A stretch of 6,111 bases of DNA from Bacteroidales bacterium UBA1458. Lineage in GTDB: Bacteria > Bacteroidota > Bacteroidia > Bacteroidales > VadinHA17. Location: assembly GCA_002325785.1 (NCBI GenBank), contig DCSU01000078.1, positions 4,389 to 10,499 of the forward strand, written 5' to 3'. The notes below the pieces were generated by a model, which ran no database searches, was not told the DNA's origin, and worked only from the letters and a program-made list of their open reading frames with translations. Below are positions 1 through 6,089 of the stretch, piece by piece. Both the position numbers and the translations under genes were made by a program. The stretch's first letter is position 1; the number at the start of each line of letters is the position of its first letter.

Positions 1-31
1 CTTCAGCCCTTGAGACCTTCAGCCCTTCCCC
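1..31. repeat. Octamer short tandem repeat at window edge
   Basis: Four units of period 8 can be read: a partial CCTTCAGC (1-7), CCTTGAGA (8-15), CCTTCAGC (16-23) and CCTTCCCC (24-31). The CCTT core is kept in every complete unit, and an 11-base direct copy (CTTCAGCCCTT) occurs at 1-11 and 17-27. On the minus strand the array overlaps the end of the CPBP-like gene and supplies its TGA stop inside a GCTGAAGG unit. It may continue past the left edge. It resembles the short tandem intergenic repeats scattered through many bacterial genomes; no function can be inferred from this copy alone. Confidence 0.6.
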
Positions 32-744
32 CCAACCAAAAATATAACCGCCGTCCCCAAATCCATCACCCCGTGAAGGATGGCAAAATATGGAAATAAT
101 GCCGGCCGTTTGTATAGGGCAATCCCTATAAGCGCAGCAAAAGGCAGAAAGACCAGCCCGCGGTAAAGGACAAATTTCAGATCAGGAATCAACGGCAATG
201 CCATGTGCTGCAGCGAGAGGAACAACACCGGAAGAACCACCGCAAGCCACTTAGGTATCCTGCTGTCCGCGAGTCCTGGCATTATATAACCGAAGTATGT
301 GGCCAGCTCTGCAAAGACAATCGTGACAGGAAATGCAAACAACAGAATAATCGCAAGCCACTTTTCAACCGGACGGAACATCATCTCATATGGAATTGAG
401 GGATCACCCCAGAGCCATACACTCAACAGGTAATTAGGACCAAATACAACCGGGCCGCAAAGCAGGACAAGTCCCAGAAATATCAGGATATCCTTCCTTA
501 AGGTGACCCGGCTGAAGCGAAAAAGCCCGCAATAGCTCAACCCCTCACGCCTGAAAAGAAACCACAGGAGCGTTATGCTCACGAGGTTTGTCATTGTCGC
601 TGCAAGCAACCAGTACCCCTCCGACCGGCTCCATGAACCGACGAAAAGGGCAATGATACCCTGAAACAACAGGAAGAGCATCAGTCTGCTCCCTGACAGA
701 GCGATTAGCCCCGGCAGCTTCAGCGGTTCACTCCTGCCCATCAT
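19..744 (-). CDS. CPBP-family (CAAX protease-like) membrane protein, degenerate motif 1
   Basis: This 241-aa, very hydrophobic protein has about seven predicted membrane segments (roughly residues 14-36, 43-64, 85-108, 129-146, 165-185, 195-211 and 219-238). Its C-terminal half follows the CPBP/Rce1-like intramembrane endopeptidase pattern: Glu146 in the motif-1 position followed by Gly152, His180 in an LSLQH motif, and His224 with Asp228 in HGVMD. The family's EExxxR motif is altered, with Leu147 replacing the second Glu and Phe151 replacing Arg, so activity is uncertain. Some CPBP proteins process prenylated or leader peptides, but no substrate is visible here. The frame is open up to an ATG at 783, which would overlap the upstream esterase gene by 56 bp. 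I prefer the ATG ATG pair at 744/741, which overlaps it by about 17 bp and leaves a short basic N-terminus before the first helix. It is likely translated with the esterase. Family assignment is fairly secure; function is not. Confidence 0.8.
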   Translation of the reverse strand: MMGRSEPLKLPGLIALSGSRLMLFLLFQGIIALFVGSWSRSEGYWLLAATMTNLVSITLLWFLFRREGLSYCGLFRFSRVTLRKDILIFLGLVLLCGPVVFGPNYLLSVWLWGDPSIPYEMMFRPVEKWLAIILLFAFPVTIVFAELATYFGYIMPGLADSRIPKWLAVVLPVLFLSLQHMALPLIPDLKFVLYRGLVFLPFAALIGIALYKRPALFPYFAILHGVMDLGTAVIFLVGGKG

Positions 745-1723
745 TGATTTTCTGTTTCTTAAAGAATGACCAGATGACTTCATTAGCGTCTATATCCCTG
801 CTGGTCTTTCCAATGACCCGGGACGGCAGGTACTGAAGCCCGCCAGGCCAGGTGTGCCCTCCACCGTCTATAATGTAAAGGATCACTTCGGTGCCGTCAT
901 CCTCGTTGAGATATGCTTTCCGGGTAACGCGTGTTCCGTCGGCGGGATCCCTGTCAGGCTCTTCAGTGACAACAGGCATGGGGGAACACCCGTTCTTTTT
1001 CACCCAGTACCCGATAGACTGATCCACTGACAACACCCTCCCCAGCATCTCCTTGCCGAAGTTCCCGTAGATCTCACCGCCCTCAAACGGCACCACGGGA
1101 TCATCTACATTGTTTATGGCCAGTACCGGGACATGCCTCGAAGGCGAACAATCAGAGATAAATAATACTGGAATATTCCCGTCTACGGGAGCTATAGCTG
1201 CTATCTTGTGAGATAACTCGCACGCCAAACGGTATGACATGATCGCTCCGTTGGATATTCCTGTGACGTAAACCCGTCGGTGATCGGCATTATAATCCCT
1301 TACAAACATCTCTATCAGCGCACCTATAAAGCCCACATCATCAATATTTTCAGTGTGGGCACGGTCATCAGCCTCGTCATCCATCCTGCCGTCGTTCCAG
1401 TTCAGCTCAATTCCGTTTGGATATACAACCACAAACTTATCTCTCTCAGCCAGCCTGTCAAAACCATTCCGTGTGACGAGGATCATCCCTTCTCCGTCAA
1501 CTCCCCTGCCATGCAGGGCAATCACCAGTGGCATCCGAACAGATCTGTTATATGATAACGGAACATAAATATTGAAAGTCCGTTCCAGACCGTCATGTAT
1601 TAATGATGCCTTATGATAGCTGCCGTACGACCCCGGAGAAGATTCCCGTCTGATCCATGATGTCACGCTCAGGAATAGTGTTATTACCTGTTTCGTCAGC
1701 GAGGTGTAAACTCCTTTTATCAT
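728..1723 (-). CDS. PHB-depolymerase/LpqC-type secreted alpha/beta-hydrolase (esterase)
   Basis: This 331-aa protein matches the COG3509 type of alpha/beta-hydrolase (LpqC, PHB depolymerase and feruloyl-esterase-like enzymes). Visible features, in order, are an N-terminal hydrophobic stretch (about residues 9-22, a possible signal peptide or anchor), the oxyanion-hole LHG (His71-Gly72), the nucleophile elbow GISNG with Ser157, the acid in VDDPVVPF (probably Asp208), and the catalytic His290 in GGGHTWPGG. Cys168, Cys192 and Cys246 lie where exported relatives carry cysteines. The likely reaction is hydrolysis of ester bonds in a small or polymeric substrate outside the cytoplasm. True PHB depolymerase activity is not shown, because the family is broad. 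The usual HGTADP segment reads NNVDDP here. The ATG at 1723 is supported by an AGGGAG Shine-Dalgarno-like sequence about 6 nt upstream, the clearest in the window. It follows the M20 gene by 34 bp and overlaps the CPBP-like gene, suggesting an operon. Confidence 0.88.
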   Translation of the reverse strand: MIKGVYTSLTKQVITLFLSVTSWIRRESSPGSYGSYHKASLIHDGLERTFNIYVPLSYNRSVRMPLVIALHGRGVDGEGMILVTRNGFDRLAERDKFVVVYPNGIELNWNDGRMDDEADDRAHTENIDDVGFIGALIEMFVRDYNADHRRVYVTGISNGAIMSYRLACELSHKIAAIAPVDGNIPVLFISDCSPSRHVPVLAINNVDDPVVPFEGGEIYGNFGKEMLGRVLSVDQSIGYWVKKNGCSPMPVVTEEPDRDPADGTRVTRKAYLNEDDGTEVILYIIDGGGHTWPGGLQYLPSRVIGKTSRDIDANEVIWSFFKKQKINDGQE

Positions 1724-1757
1724 CAGTATCTCCCTGGTTATCCGGTCTTCTTAATAC

Positions 1758-3050
1758 CTATCTGTTACCCGCTGTCCGTGGGGGAACCTCATGATGGCTA
1801 TTCTGATCCAGGTAATCGAGGATGATCTGCACCTCCGCCATCACCCCGTTGATGAAAGCACTTTCGTCAGGATTGAATGCCGGATGGTGATTGGTCACAC
1901 CCGGTCCTGTACTGAGGTTCAGGTAACATTCGGGAGCTATCTCCTTATACCTCGCAAAATCCTCACTGGCAGTCATCCGGGGTGCATCATAGACCTTATC
2001 GCTGCCAAGGATCTTTATTGCACTGGCTCTGGCCAGCCTGTTAAGCGCCGGATCATTCTCCATCGCCGGGTATCCTGATGTATATTCCAGATTGTAAGTG
2101 GCACCGTTGGCCAGGGCTATGTTATCTATGACAGTCCTTATGCGTCCCTCTATCAACTGCCGGGTAGGTTCGGAAATGGTTCTTACCGTTCCTGCCAGCA
2201 GCGCCCTGTCGGGTATGACATTCGGCGCATTGCCCGACTGGAATTTACCAACGGAGATGACAGCCATTTCCCCGGGCGTAACGTTACGTGACACAATCGT
2301 CTGCAACGCAGTAACGATCTCAGCACCGGTCACTATCGGATCTATCCCCAGCTGAGGCATGGAACCGTGAGATCCCCTGCCCTGTATGGTCAGGTAAAAC
2401 CCGTCGGAAGCAGTTGACGCAGGACCGTCGGGAAGTATGCCGACAGTACCGGGCACCTGGCCTGGACCAATATGCAGGCCAAAAAATGCTTTTACATCAT
2501 TCAGTACCCCGGTCTCAATGATATCAAGGGCGCCGCCGGGACTCTGCTCTTCAGCATGCTGAAAAATAAAATAGACGGTTCCTTTGATCCGACTCTGCAA
2601 TGATGAAAGCGTTGCAGCCGTGCCAAGAAGCATGGCAGTGTGCACATCGTGCCCGCAAGCATGACTTACACCATCGTTTACAGAGGCATAAGCAAGTCCG
2701 GTCTCCTCAGGCACGGGCAGTGCATCCATATCTGCCCTGAAAGCAACGGTGCTACCCGCCTTCCCTCCCCGTAAAATACCTATAACGCTGGTTGGGGTGG
2801 GCCATATCACCTCGATATTTCCGAAACTCTTAAGTATGGATGTGACATACTCCGAGGTAAACAATTCTTCATACGAAAGCTCCGGGTTCTGGTGAATATA
2901 CCGGCGCCATTCTATAATTTTTTCAGCAGGGATATTCTTTACCCATGCAGGCTCCTTCTCTGACAGTCCTGAAGAACCTGATGCCAGACAGGCGGCGACA
3001 TTTACCATGGAGAATAATGCGACCGCCAGAACAACCTTTTTACTTTTCAT
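1758..3050 (-). CDS. M20D-family amidohydrolase, exported (N-acyl amino acid / hippurate hydrolase-like)
   Basis: This 430-aa metallohydrolase belongs to peptidase family M20D (N-acyl-L-amino acid amidohydrolase, hippurate hydrolase, IAA-amino acid hydrolase group). The metal-site residues of the family are all visible: Cys132 and His134 in HACGHDVH, Glu167-Glu168 in HAEE (general base and ligand), His193 in GLHIGPG, and His388 in the C-terminal HHPAF. The RADMDALP motif sits at 105-112 and the dimerisation/lid domain lies at about 210-325. The expected reaction is hydrolysis of the amide bond of an N-acylated amino acid or similar conjugate. Most relatives are cytosolic. This one begins with a basic, hydrophobic leader ending in VAAC (Cys21), which fits a lipobox, so it is probably periplasmic and lipid-anchored; a plain Sec signal is the alternative. 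It is the first gene of the leftward cluster. The leader before ATG is A-rich without a Shine-Dalgarno, and I could not find a convincing promoter for it. The acyl substrate cannot be told from sequence. Confidence 0.93.
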   Translation of the reverse strand: MKSKKVVLAVALFSMVNVAACLASGSSGLSEKEPAWVKNIPAEKIIEWRRYIHQNPELSYEELFTSEYVTSILKSFGNIEVIWPTPTSVIGILRGGKAGSTVAFRADMDALPVPEETGLAYASVNDGVSHACGHDVHTAMLLGTAATLSSLQSRIKGTVYFIFQHAEEQSPGGALDIIETGVLNDVKAFFGLHIGPGQVPGTVGILPDGPASTASDGFYLTIQGRGSHGSMPQLGIDPIVTGAEIVTALQTIVSRNVTPGEMAVISVGKFQSGNAPNVIPDRALLAGTVRTISEPTRQLIEGRIRTVIDNIALANGATYNLEYTSGYPAMENDPALNRLARASAIKILGSDKVYDAPRMTASEDFARYKEIAPECYLNLSTGPGVTNHHPAFNPDESAFINGVMAEVQIILDYLDQNSHHEVPPRTAGNR

Positions 3051-3225
3051 TTTATGCTTCTTCGTTAAATCGATTCTATAAAACAGACTGGGAAATTATC
3101 ATTTACAAATTAACTCATTTTTAATCGCTGCAGGATGCTTCGATGTCATAAATACCTGAAACAGGCCTGGTCGGCCGGATCGTCCTTCTTAACAGGAGGG
3201 GCTGACCACAACCTTGAACCGGATC

Positions 3226-3243
3226 ACCCGGCCCCGGCCCCGG
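3226..3243. repeat. GC-rich hexamer tandem repeat in divergent intergenic region
   Basis: Three units of period 6 (ACCCGG, CCCCGG, CCCCGG) form a short, strongly GC-rich block between the divergent M20D and SDR genes. It lies about 12 nt upstream of the -33 element of the SDR promoter and contrasts with the AT-rich sequence to its right. It could be a protein-binding or structural element, or simple slippage; nothing decides between these. Confidence 0.4.
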
Positions 3244-3254
3244 CGAAAACATCC

Positions 3255-3285
3255 TTTCGTCGGAAACAATTTCTATGTAAATTTG
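3255..3285 (+). promoter_or_regulatory. Bacteroidota-type promoter for the SDR gene
   Basis: The -7 element TAAATTTG (3278-3285) is an exact match to TAnnTTTG. A TTTC at 3255-3258, one base off the TTTG -33 element, lies 19 nt upstream. This is the spacing used by the Bacteroidota primary sigma factor. Transcription would start around 3290, giving a leader of about 35 nt before the ATG at 3324. It also supports that ATG over the upstream in-frame start at 3135, which lies before the promoter. Confidence 0.6.
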
Positions 3286-3323
3286 TCCTGTATGAGATTT
3301 GTAATAACACAAAACCGGATACC

Positions 3324-4250
3324 ATGCAAACGATATTAGGCGCTAACGGAACCATTGGAAAGCTTCTTGCGAAGGAGCTGATGTCATATACCGACAAGGT
3401 ACGGCTGGTGAGCCGAAACCCGATAAGAGTCAACGAGACCGATGAGCTGCTCGCGGTCGATCTGTCTAAGCCCGGAGCTGTCGACAAAGCGGTCAGGGAC
3501 TCTGAGATAGTCTATCTCGTAGTGGGATTTGATTATAAGGCTGCGGTGTGGGAGGAGAAATGGCCCGCCCTGATGAGAGACACCATAGACGCCTGCGCAA
3601 AGTACGGCGCGAAGCTTGTCTTCTTTGACAATGTATACATGTACGATAGTAATAAAATCTCTCACATGACCGAGGAGACCGCTATCAATCCTCCGAGCCG
3701 CAAGGGAGCCGTAAGGAACCAGATCTCGGAGATGCTGCTGGAGGCTGCCAGGGAAGGATGGATTCAGGCACTCATTGCACGGTCAGCCGATTTCTACGGA
3801 CCCGACAACAACAATAACTTCATCACTCAGATGGTGATGAAGAACCTCAAAGAGGGGAAAAAAGCCATGTGGTTCGTCGGATCAGATATCAAACACTCCT
3901 TCACCTATACCCCTGATGCTGCAAAGGCCACCGCCCTGCTTGGCAACACTCCCGATGCATACGGACAGGTCTGGCACCTCCCTACAGAGAGCCGTAACAT
4001 CACAGGCAAAGAGATCATTACGATGATAGCCAGGGAGCTGGGCGCAGAGCCTAAGATATCCCTCCTGCCGAAGTTCATGCTCCTGCCGCTTGGGTTATTT
4101 ATCCCTGTCATGAAGGAGATGCGTGAAATGATCTATCAGTATGACCGCGACTACTTCTTCGACTCCTCGAAATTCACCAGGAGATTTGGCATCAACGCCA
4201 CGCCATATGAGGAAGGAATAAGGGTCACCTGCAAGGCATACAGGGAGTGA
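3324..4250 (+). CDS. Atypical SDR, NAD(P)-dependent epimerase/reductase-like protein
   Basis: This 308-aa protein has an N-terminal Rossmann fold with the GxxGxxG nucleotide-binding loop as GANGTIG (residues 6-12), basic residues after beta-2 (Arg31) and Asp46 in VDLS at the adenine-binding turn. It then has a DNVYMYD segment (102-108) typical of NAD-dependent epimerase/dehydratase-type proteins. The classical catalytic YxxxK is absent: the aligned position reads KGAVR (Lys127 to Arg131), a pattern I recognise from atypical SDRs annotated only as NAD-dependent epimerases. It is probably a cytosolic NAD(P)-dependent reductase or isomerase of unknown substrate. The frame is open back to an ATG at 3135, but those 63 extra residues are low-complexity, rich in Pro and Ala, lie in front of the Rossmann strand and precede the promoter. 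The ATG at 3324 puts the nucleotide-binding strand at the N-terminus, as usual. There is no Shine-Dalgarno. The outer-membrane protein gene follows 98 bp downstream on the same strand. Confidence 0.9.
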   Translation: MQTILGANGTIGKLLAKELMSYTDKVRLVSRNPIRVNETDELLAVDLSKPGAVDKAVRDSEIVYLVVGFDYKAAVWEEKWPALMRDTIDACAKYGAKLVFFDNVYMYDSNKISHMTEETAINPPSRKGAVRNQISEMLLEAAREGWIQALIARSADFYGPDNNNNFITQMVMKNLKEGKKAMWFVGSDIKHSFTYTPDAAKATALLGNTPDAYGQVWHLPTESRNITGKEIITMIARELGAEPKISLLPKFMLLPLGLFIPVMKEMREMIYQYDRDYFFDSSKFTRRFGINATPYEEGIRVTCKAYRE

Positions 4251-4348
4251 AACGACTTTCCCTCTGACGGAGAGATGCCCCTGGAAATTGCCGTTTGGCA
4301 TGATTTATGAAATATTGCCGGTATCACGAACCAAAAAAATAAATCATC

Positions 4349-4816
4349 ATGAAGAGACTTCTTTTATTCATTGCAGTGATAAGTATTGGCGTATTAGCCA
4401 GTGCACAGGTAAGCTCCAACGCCCTGGGCGCACGTATTTACGGAGGTGATAATTTCAGCGGCGCAGAGCTGTCGTTTCAAAAGGGACTCAACGACAGGAA
4501 CAGGCTGGAACTCGATGCAAGCTTCGGATTCAATTCAGACAACTCCAGGGTTGCCCTTTTTGGCATTTATCACTGGGTCTGGAATCTCGTCGGTGGTTTT
4601 AACTGGTACGCGGGACCAGGCGCGAGCCTCATGTACGACAATTACGATGATAACGGCTATGTGAACATCGGTGTGGGCGGACAGATTGGTATAGAGTATA
4701 ATTTCAGGGATCTGCCGATATTGGTTAGTCTTGACGCGCGCCCGATGTGGGACTTCCTAGGCGATGTCAACGGGCTGGGGTGGGGCGGCGCCCTCGGTCT
4801 CCGCTATACGTGGTAG
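4349..4816 (+). CDS. Small outer-membrane beta-barrel protein
   Basis: This 155-aa protein starts with a clear Sec signal peptide: MKR, a hydrophobic core to about residue 17, then an ASAQ junction with cleavage near residue 19 or 20. The mature part of about 135 residues has no cysteine. It alternates polar and hydrophobic or aromatic residues in short strands separated by Gly/Asn/Asp-rich turns (for example 26-32, 38-44, 51-60, 67-78, 82-95, 103-117, 122-130 and 145-155). It ends in LRYTW, an aromatic C-terminus of the kind recognised by the Bam machinery. This fits an eight-stranded barrel of the OmpW/OmpX size class inserted in the outer membrane. I cannot assign a ligand or a named family. 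The leader is A-rich without a Shine-Dalgarno. I found no good promoter in the 98-bp gap before it, so it may be read through from the SDR gene. Its transcript would run into the paired hairpins downstream. Confidence 0.85.
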   Translation: MKRLLLFIAVISIGVLASAQVSSNALGARIYGGDNFSGAELSFQKGLNDRNRLELDASFGFNSDNSRVALFGIYHWVWNLVGGFNWYAGPGASLMYDNYDDNGYVNIGVGGQIGIEYNFRDLPILVSLDARPMWDFLGDVNGLGWGGALGLRYTW

Positions 4817-4828
4817 GGGGTGACAAAT

Positions 4829-4852
4829 TACAGGCCTGTCAGAAGGTCTGTA
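4829..4852 (+). other. First hairpin of a tandem structured region
   Basis: Nine paired positions (4829-4837 with 4844-4852) close a 6-nt loop at 4838-4843. Eight pairs are Watson-Crick and one (4834 with 4847) is G-U in the plus-sense RNA but a C/A mismatch in the minus-sense RNA. It contains the 10-bp palindrome ACAGGCCTGT (4830-4839). It starts 12 nt after the stop of the outer-membrane protein gene, only 2 nt before the larger hairpin, so the two may act together. Confidence 0.5.
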
Positions 4853-4854
4853 TG

Positions 4855-4922
4855 AACGGGTCATTGGTTTGATCTTTGCCGCACTCCGGCAAATCTGAAC
4901 CGATGGCCCGTTTCGCTTTTAT
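4855..4922 (+). terminator. Long stem-loop with T-rich tail after the outer-membrane protein gene
   Basis: A 15-position stem (4855-4869 with 4898-4912) is fully paired in plus-sense RNA, including two G-U pairs (4861/4906 and 4865/4902) that would be A/C mismatches on the other strand. Inside it, past a small internal loop, 4875-4881 pairs with 4887-4893 (7 bp) around the loop CACTC. A T-rich stretch (TTTCGCTTTTAT, 4911-4922) follows on the plus strand. The simplest reading is a Rho-independent terminator for the outer-membrane protein transcript, possibly also slowing transcription from the convergent desaturase gene. The stem is longer than usual and the T-run is interrupted, so a structured 3' UTR or small RNA is an alternative. 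Confidence 0.6.
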
Positions 4923-4944
4923 ACCCTCAGAAACCCGCTGCCTG

Positions 4945-5964
4945 CTAACTTTCTCCAGCCAGCCGCCGCCGCTCCCTGAAGCTGATGAGCATCCCTCTCT
5001 TTTCGTCCCAGAGCCTTAGCAATAATGACTCAAAAGCCGACCAGAAGGTAACCGGCTTCACCTCGTTGAAAATGGTATTCTCATCATTGCATTTTTTGAG
5101 ATTGTAGTTGGGGATAACGGGACTGAGGTGATGGATATGATGATAACCAATGTTCCCGGTAAACCAGTTAAGAACCCCCGGAAGCTTGAAGAACGAGCTC
5201 CCGCTCAGGGCCATCGTCTTGTAATCCCATGATGAAGAGTCGCTCCAGATGACATGTCTGTACTGGTGCTGCACATAGAAGAGCCATACTCCATGCACCG
5301 TGGCAATGTAAAGGACCGGCAGCTGAATCATCAGGTATGCCTTCCATCCTATTGCCATGCCCATCACAACTACCATCACCACAAGGGCCAGATTGGTCAG
5401 ATGAATATTAACATGCTCCTTCAATGACATATACTTCTTGGGAAAGCGGTAAAGGACTACAAACAGGAGCATCGGAGCAATGCCGAAGAGAAACAGCGGA
5501 TGACGGTACAGCCGGTATAAAAAGCGCTGCCACCCGTTCAGTTTCTGGTATTCTCCTACCGTCAGCGTCTTCACGTCACCTACCCCTCGCTTTTCGAGGT
5601 TTCCAACTGTTCGGTGATGTATCTGATGATCGCGGTGCCAGCGATGATATGGAGTGAAAACAAGCAGGCCGGTAATGACCCCTGTGACTGTGTTCATCAG
5701 TTTCGAACTAAAGAATGATCCATGCCCGCAGTCGTGGAAGATTATGAAGGTCCTTACCAGGAACCCTGCCGCCGGCACAGTCAGTGCCAGCGTGATCCAA
5801 TAGGAAAATTTCAGTGACCAGATCATCAGGCCCCACATCAGCAGATACGCTCCGACAGAATTTATCAGTTGCCACCAGCTCTTCAAATTATCAGGCTTGT
5901 TGTACCTTGATATGATCTCCATCCATTCAGGCTTTGCACCTGTTTTCTCCTTTGTCTCCGTCAT
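4945..5964 (-). CDS. Acyl-lipid fatty acid desaturase (membrane di-iron, delta-12-like)
   Basis: This 339-aa integral membrane protein has the three histidine boxes of the fatty acid desaturase family: HDCGH (77-81), HQIHH (113-117) and HHIHH (275-279), plus the FYVQHQ segment (about 229-234). Together these hold the di-iron centre. Hydrophobic segments lie at about 33-51, 55-75, 89-105, 158-174 and 190-232, giving the usual inner-membrane topology with the boxes on the cytosolic side. The enzyme inserts a double bond into acyl chains of membrane lipids using O2 and electrons from a ferredoxin-type donor, none of which is encoded nearby. The box pattern resembles bacterial acyl-lipid delta-12/omega-6 enzymes, but regiospecificity cannot be read from sequence. 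The frame also allows a GTG start at 5979. I chose the ATG at 5964, which has GGAG just upstream, although the spacing is short. It is a single-gene unit with its own promoter, convergent with the outer-membrane protein gene. Confidence 0.93.
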   Translation of the reverse strand: MTETKEKTGAKPEWMEIISRYNKPDNLKSWWQLINSVGAYLLMWGLMIWSLKFSYWITLALTVPAAGFLVRTFIIFHDCGHGSFFSSKLMNTVTGVITGLLVFTPYHRWHRDHQIHHRTVGNLEKRGVGDVKTLTVGEYQKLNGWQRFLYRLYRHPLFLFGIAPMLLFVVLYRFPKKYMSLKEHVNIHLTNLALVVMVVVMGMAIGWKAYLMIQLPVLYIATVHGVWLFYVQHQYRHVIWSDSSSWDYKTMALSGSSFFKLPGVLNWFTGNIGYHHIHHLSPVIPNYNLKKCNDENTIFNEVKPVTFWSAFESLLLRLWDEKRGMLISFRERRRLAGES

Positions 5965-6020
5965 TCTCTCCGAGATCACTGATGCAAGCCAAAAGCGGCA
6001 GGCTTCGGTAAATCAGAATG

Positions 6021-6052
6021 CAAAATTAGCAAAATCTGTTCTATAAATCAAA
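6021..6052 (-). promoter_or_regulatory. Bacteroidota-type promoter for the desaturase gene
   Basis: Read on the minus strand, TTTG (6052-6049), a 20-nt spacer and TAATTTTG (6028-6021) match both conserved elements of the Bacteroidota primary-sigma promoter (TTTG, 19-21 nt, TAnnTTTG) exactly. Transcription would begin near 6015, leaving a leader of about 50 nt before the ATG at 5964. The surrounding AT-rich sequence fits. This is the strongest promoter call in the window. Confidence 0.7.
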
Positions 6053-6089
6053 TAAAACAAATGCGTATCATAGCTTGTAATGCGCCACC

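Noticed and set aside
745..783. The longer start (ATG at 783) for the CPBP-like protein.
   Set aside because: It would overlap the esterase gene by 56 bp and add 13 polar residues with no role. An AGGGA about 11 nt upstream leaves it possible, so the choice is a preference only.
1791..2355. Open plus-strand frames of 85-95 codons opposite the M20D gene.
   Set aside because: They lie fully inside a well-supported gene with conserved motifs on the other strand and show no family resemblance.
3051..3130. A possible promoter for the leftward M20D gene (TTAATTTG on the minus strand near 3106-3113).
   Set aside because: It is one base off the -7 consensus and has no TTTG-like element 19-21 nt upstream, so I did not annotate it.
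3121..3312. A 63-codon minus-strand reading frame in the divergent intergenic region.
   Set aside because: It covers the promoter of the SDR gene, is rich in Pro/Gly from the GC hexamer block, and has no domain or leader features.
3135..3323. A 63-residue N-terminal extension of the SDR protein, from an in-frame ATG at 3135.
   Set aside because: The extension has no recognisable domain, is Pro/Ala-rich where the GC hexamers are translated, and would start before the good promoter at 3255-3285. The Rossmann strand begins directly after the ATG at 3324.
3217..3326. Similar AACCGGAT(C)ACC strings near 3217 and 3314, as a possible operator pair.
   Set aside because: The copies differ by an inserted base, there are only two, and the second abuts the start codon; chance is adequate.
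4287..4320. A direct repeat ATTGCCG (4287-4293 and 4314-4320) and a TTTG at 4294-4297 before the outer-membrane protein gene, as a possible operator or promoter.
   Set aside because: The 7-bp repeat is short enough for chance, and no TAnnTTTG lies at the right distance from the TTTG (the nearest TA-starting octamer is 24 nt away and poor).
5986..6005. A 5-bp inverted repeat AAGCC/GGCTT in the desaturase leader, as a possible riboswitch or thermosensor stem.
   Set aside because: The stem is short with a 10-nt loop and no further pairing; too weak to call.
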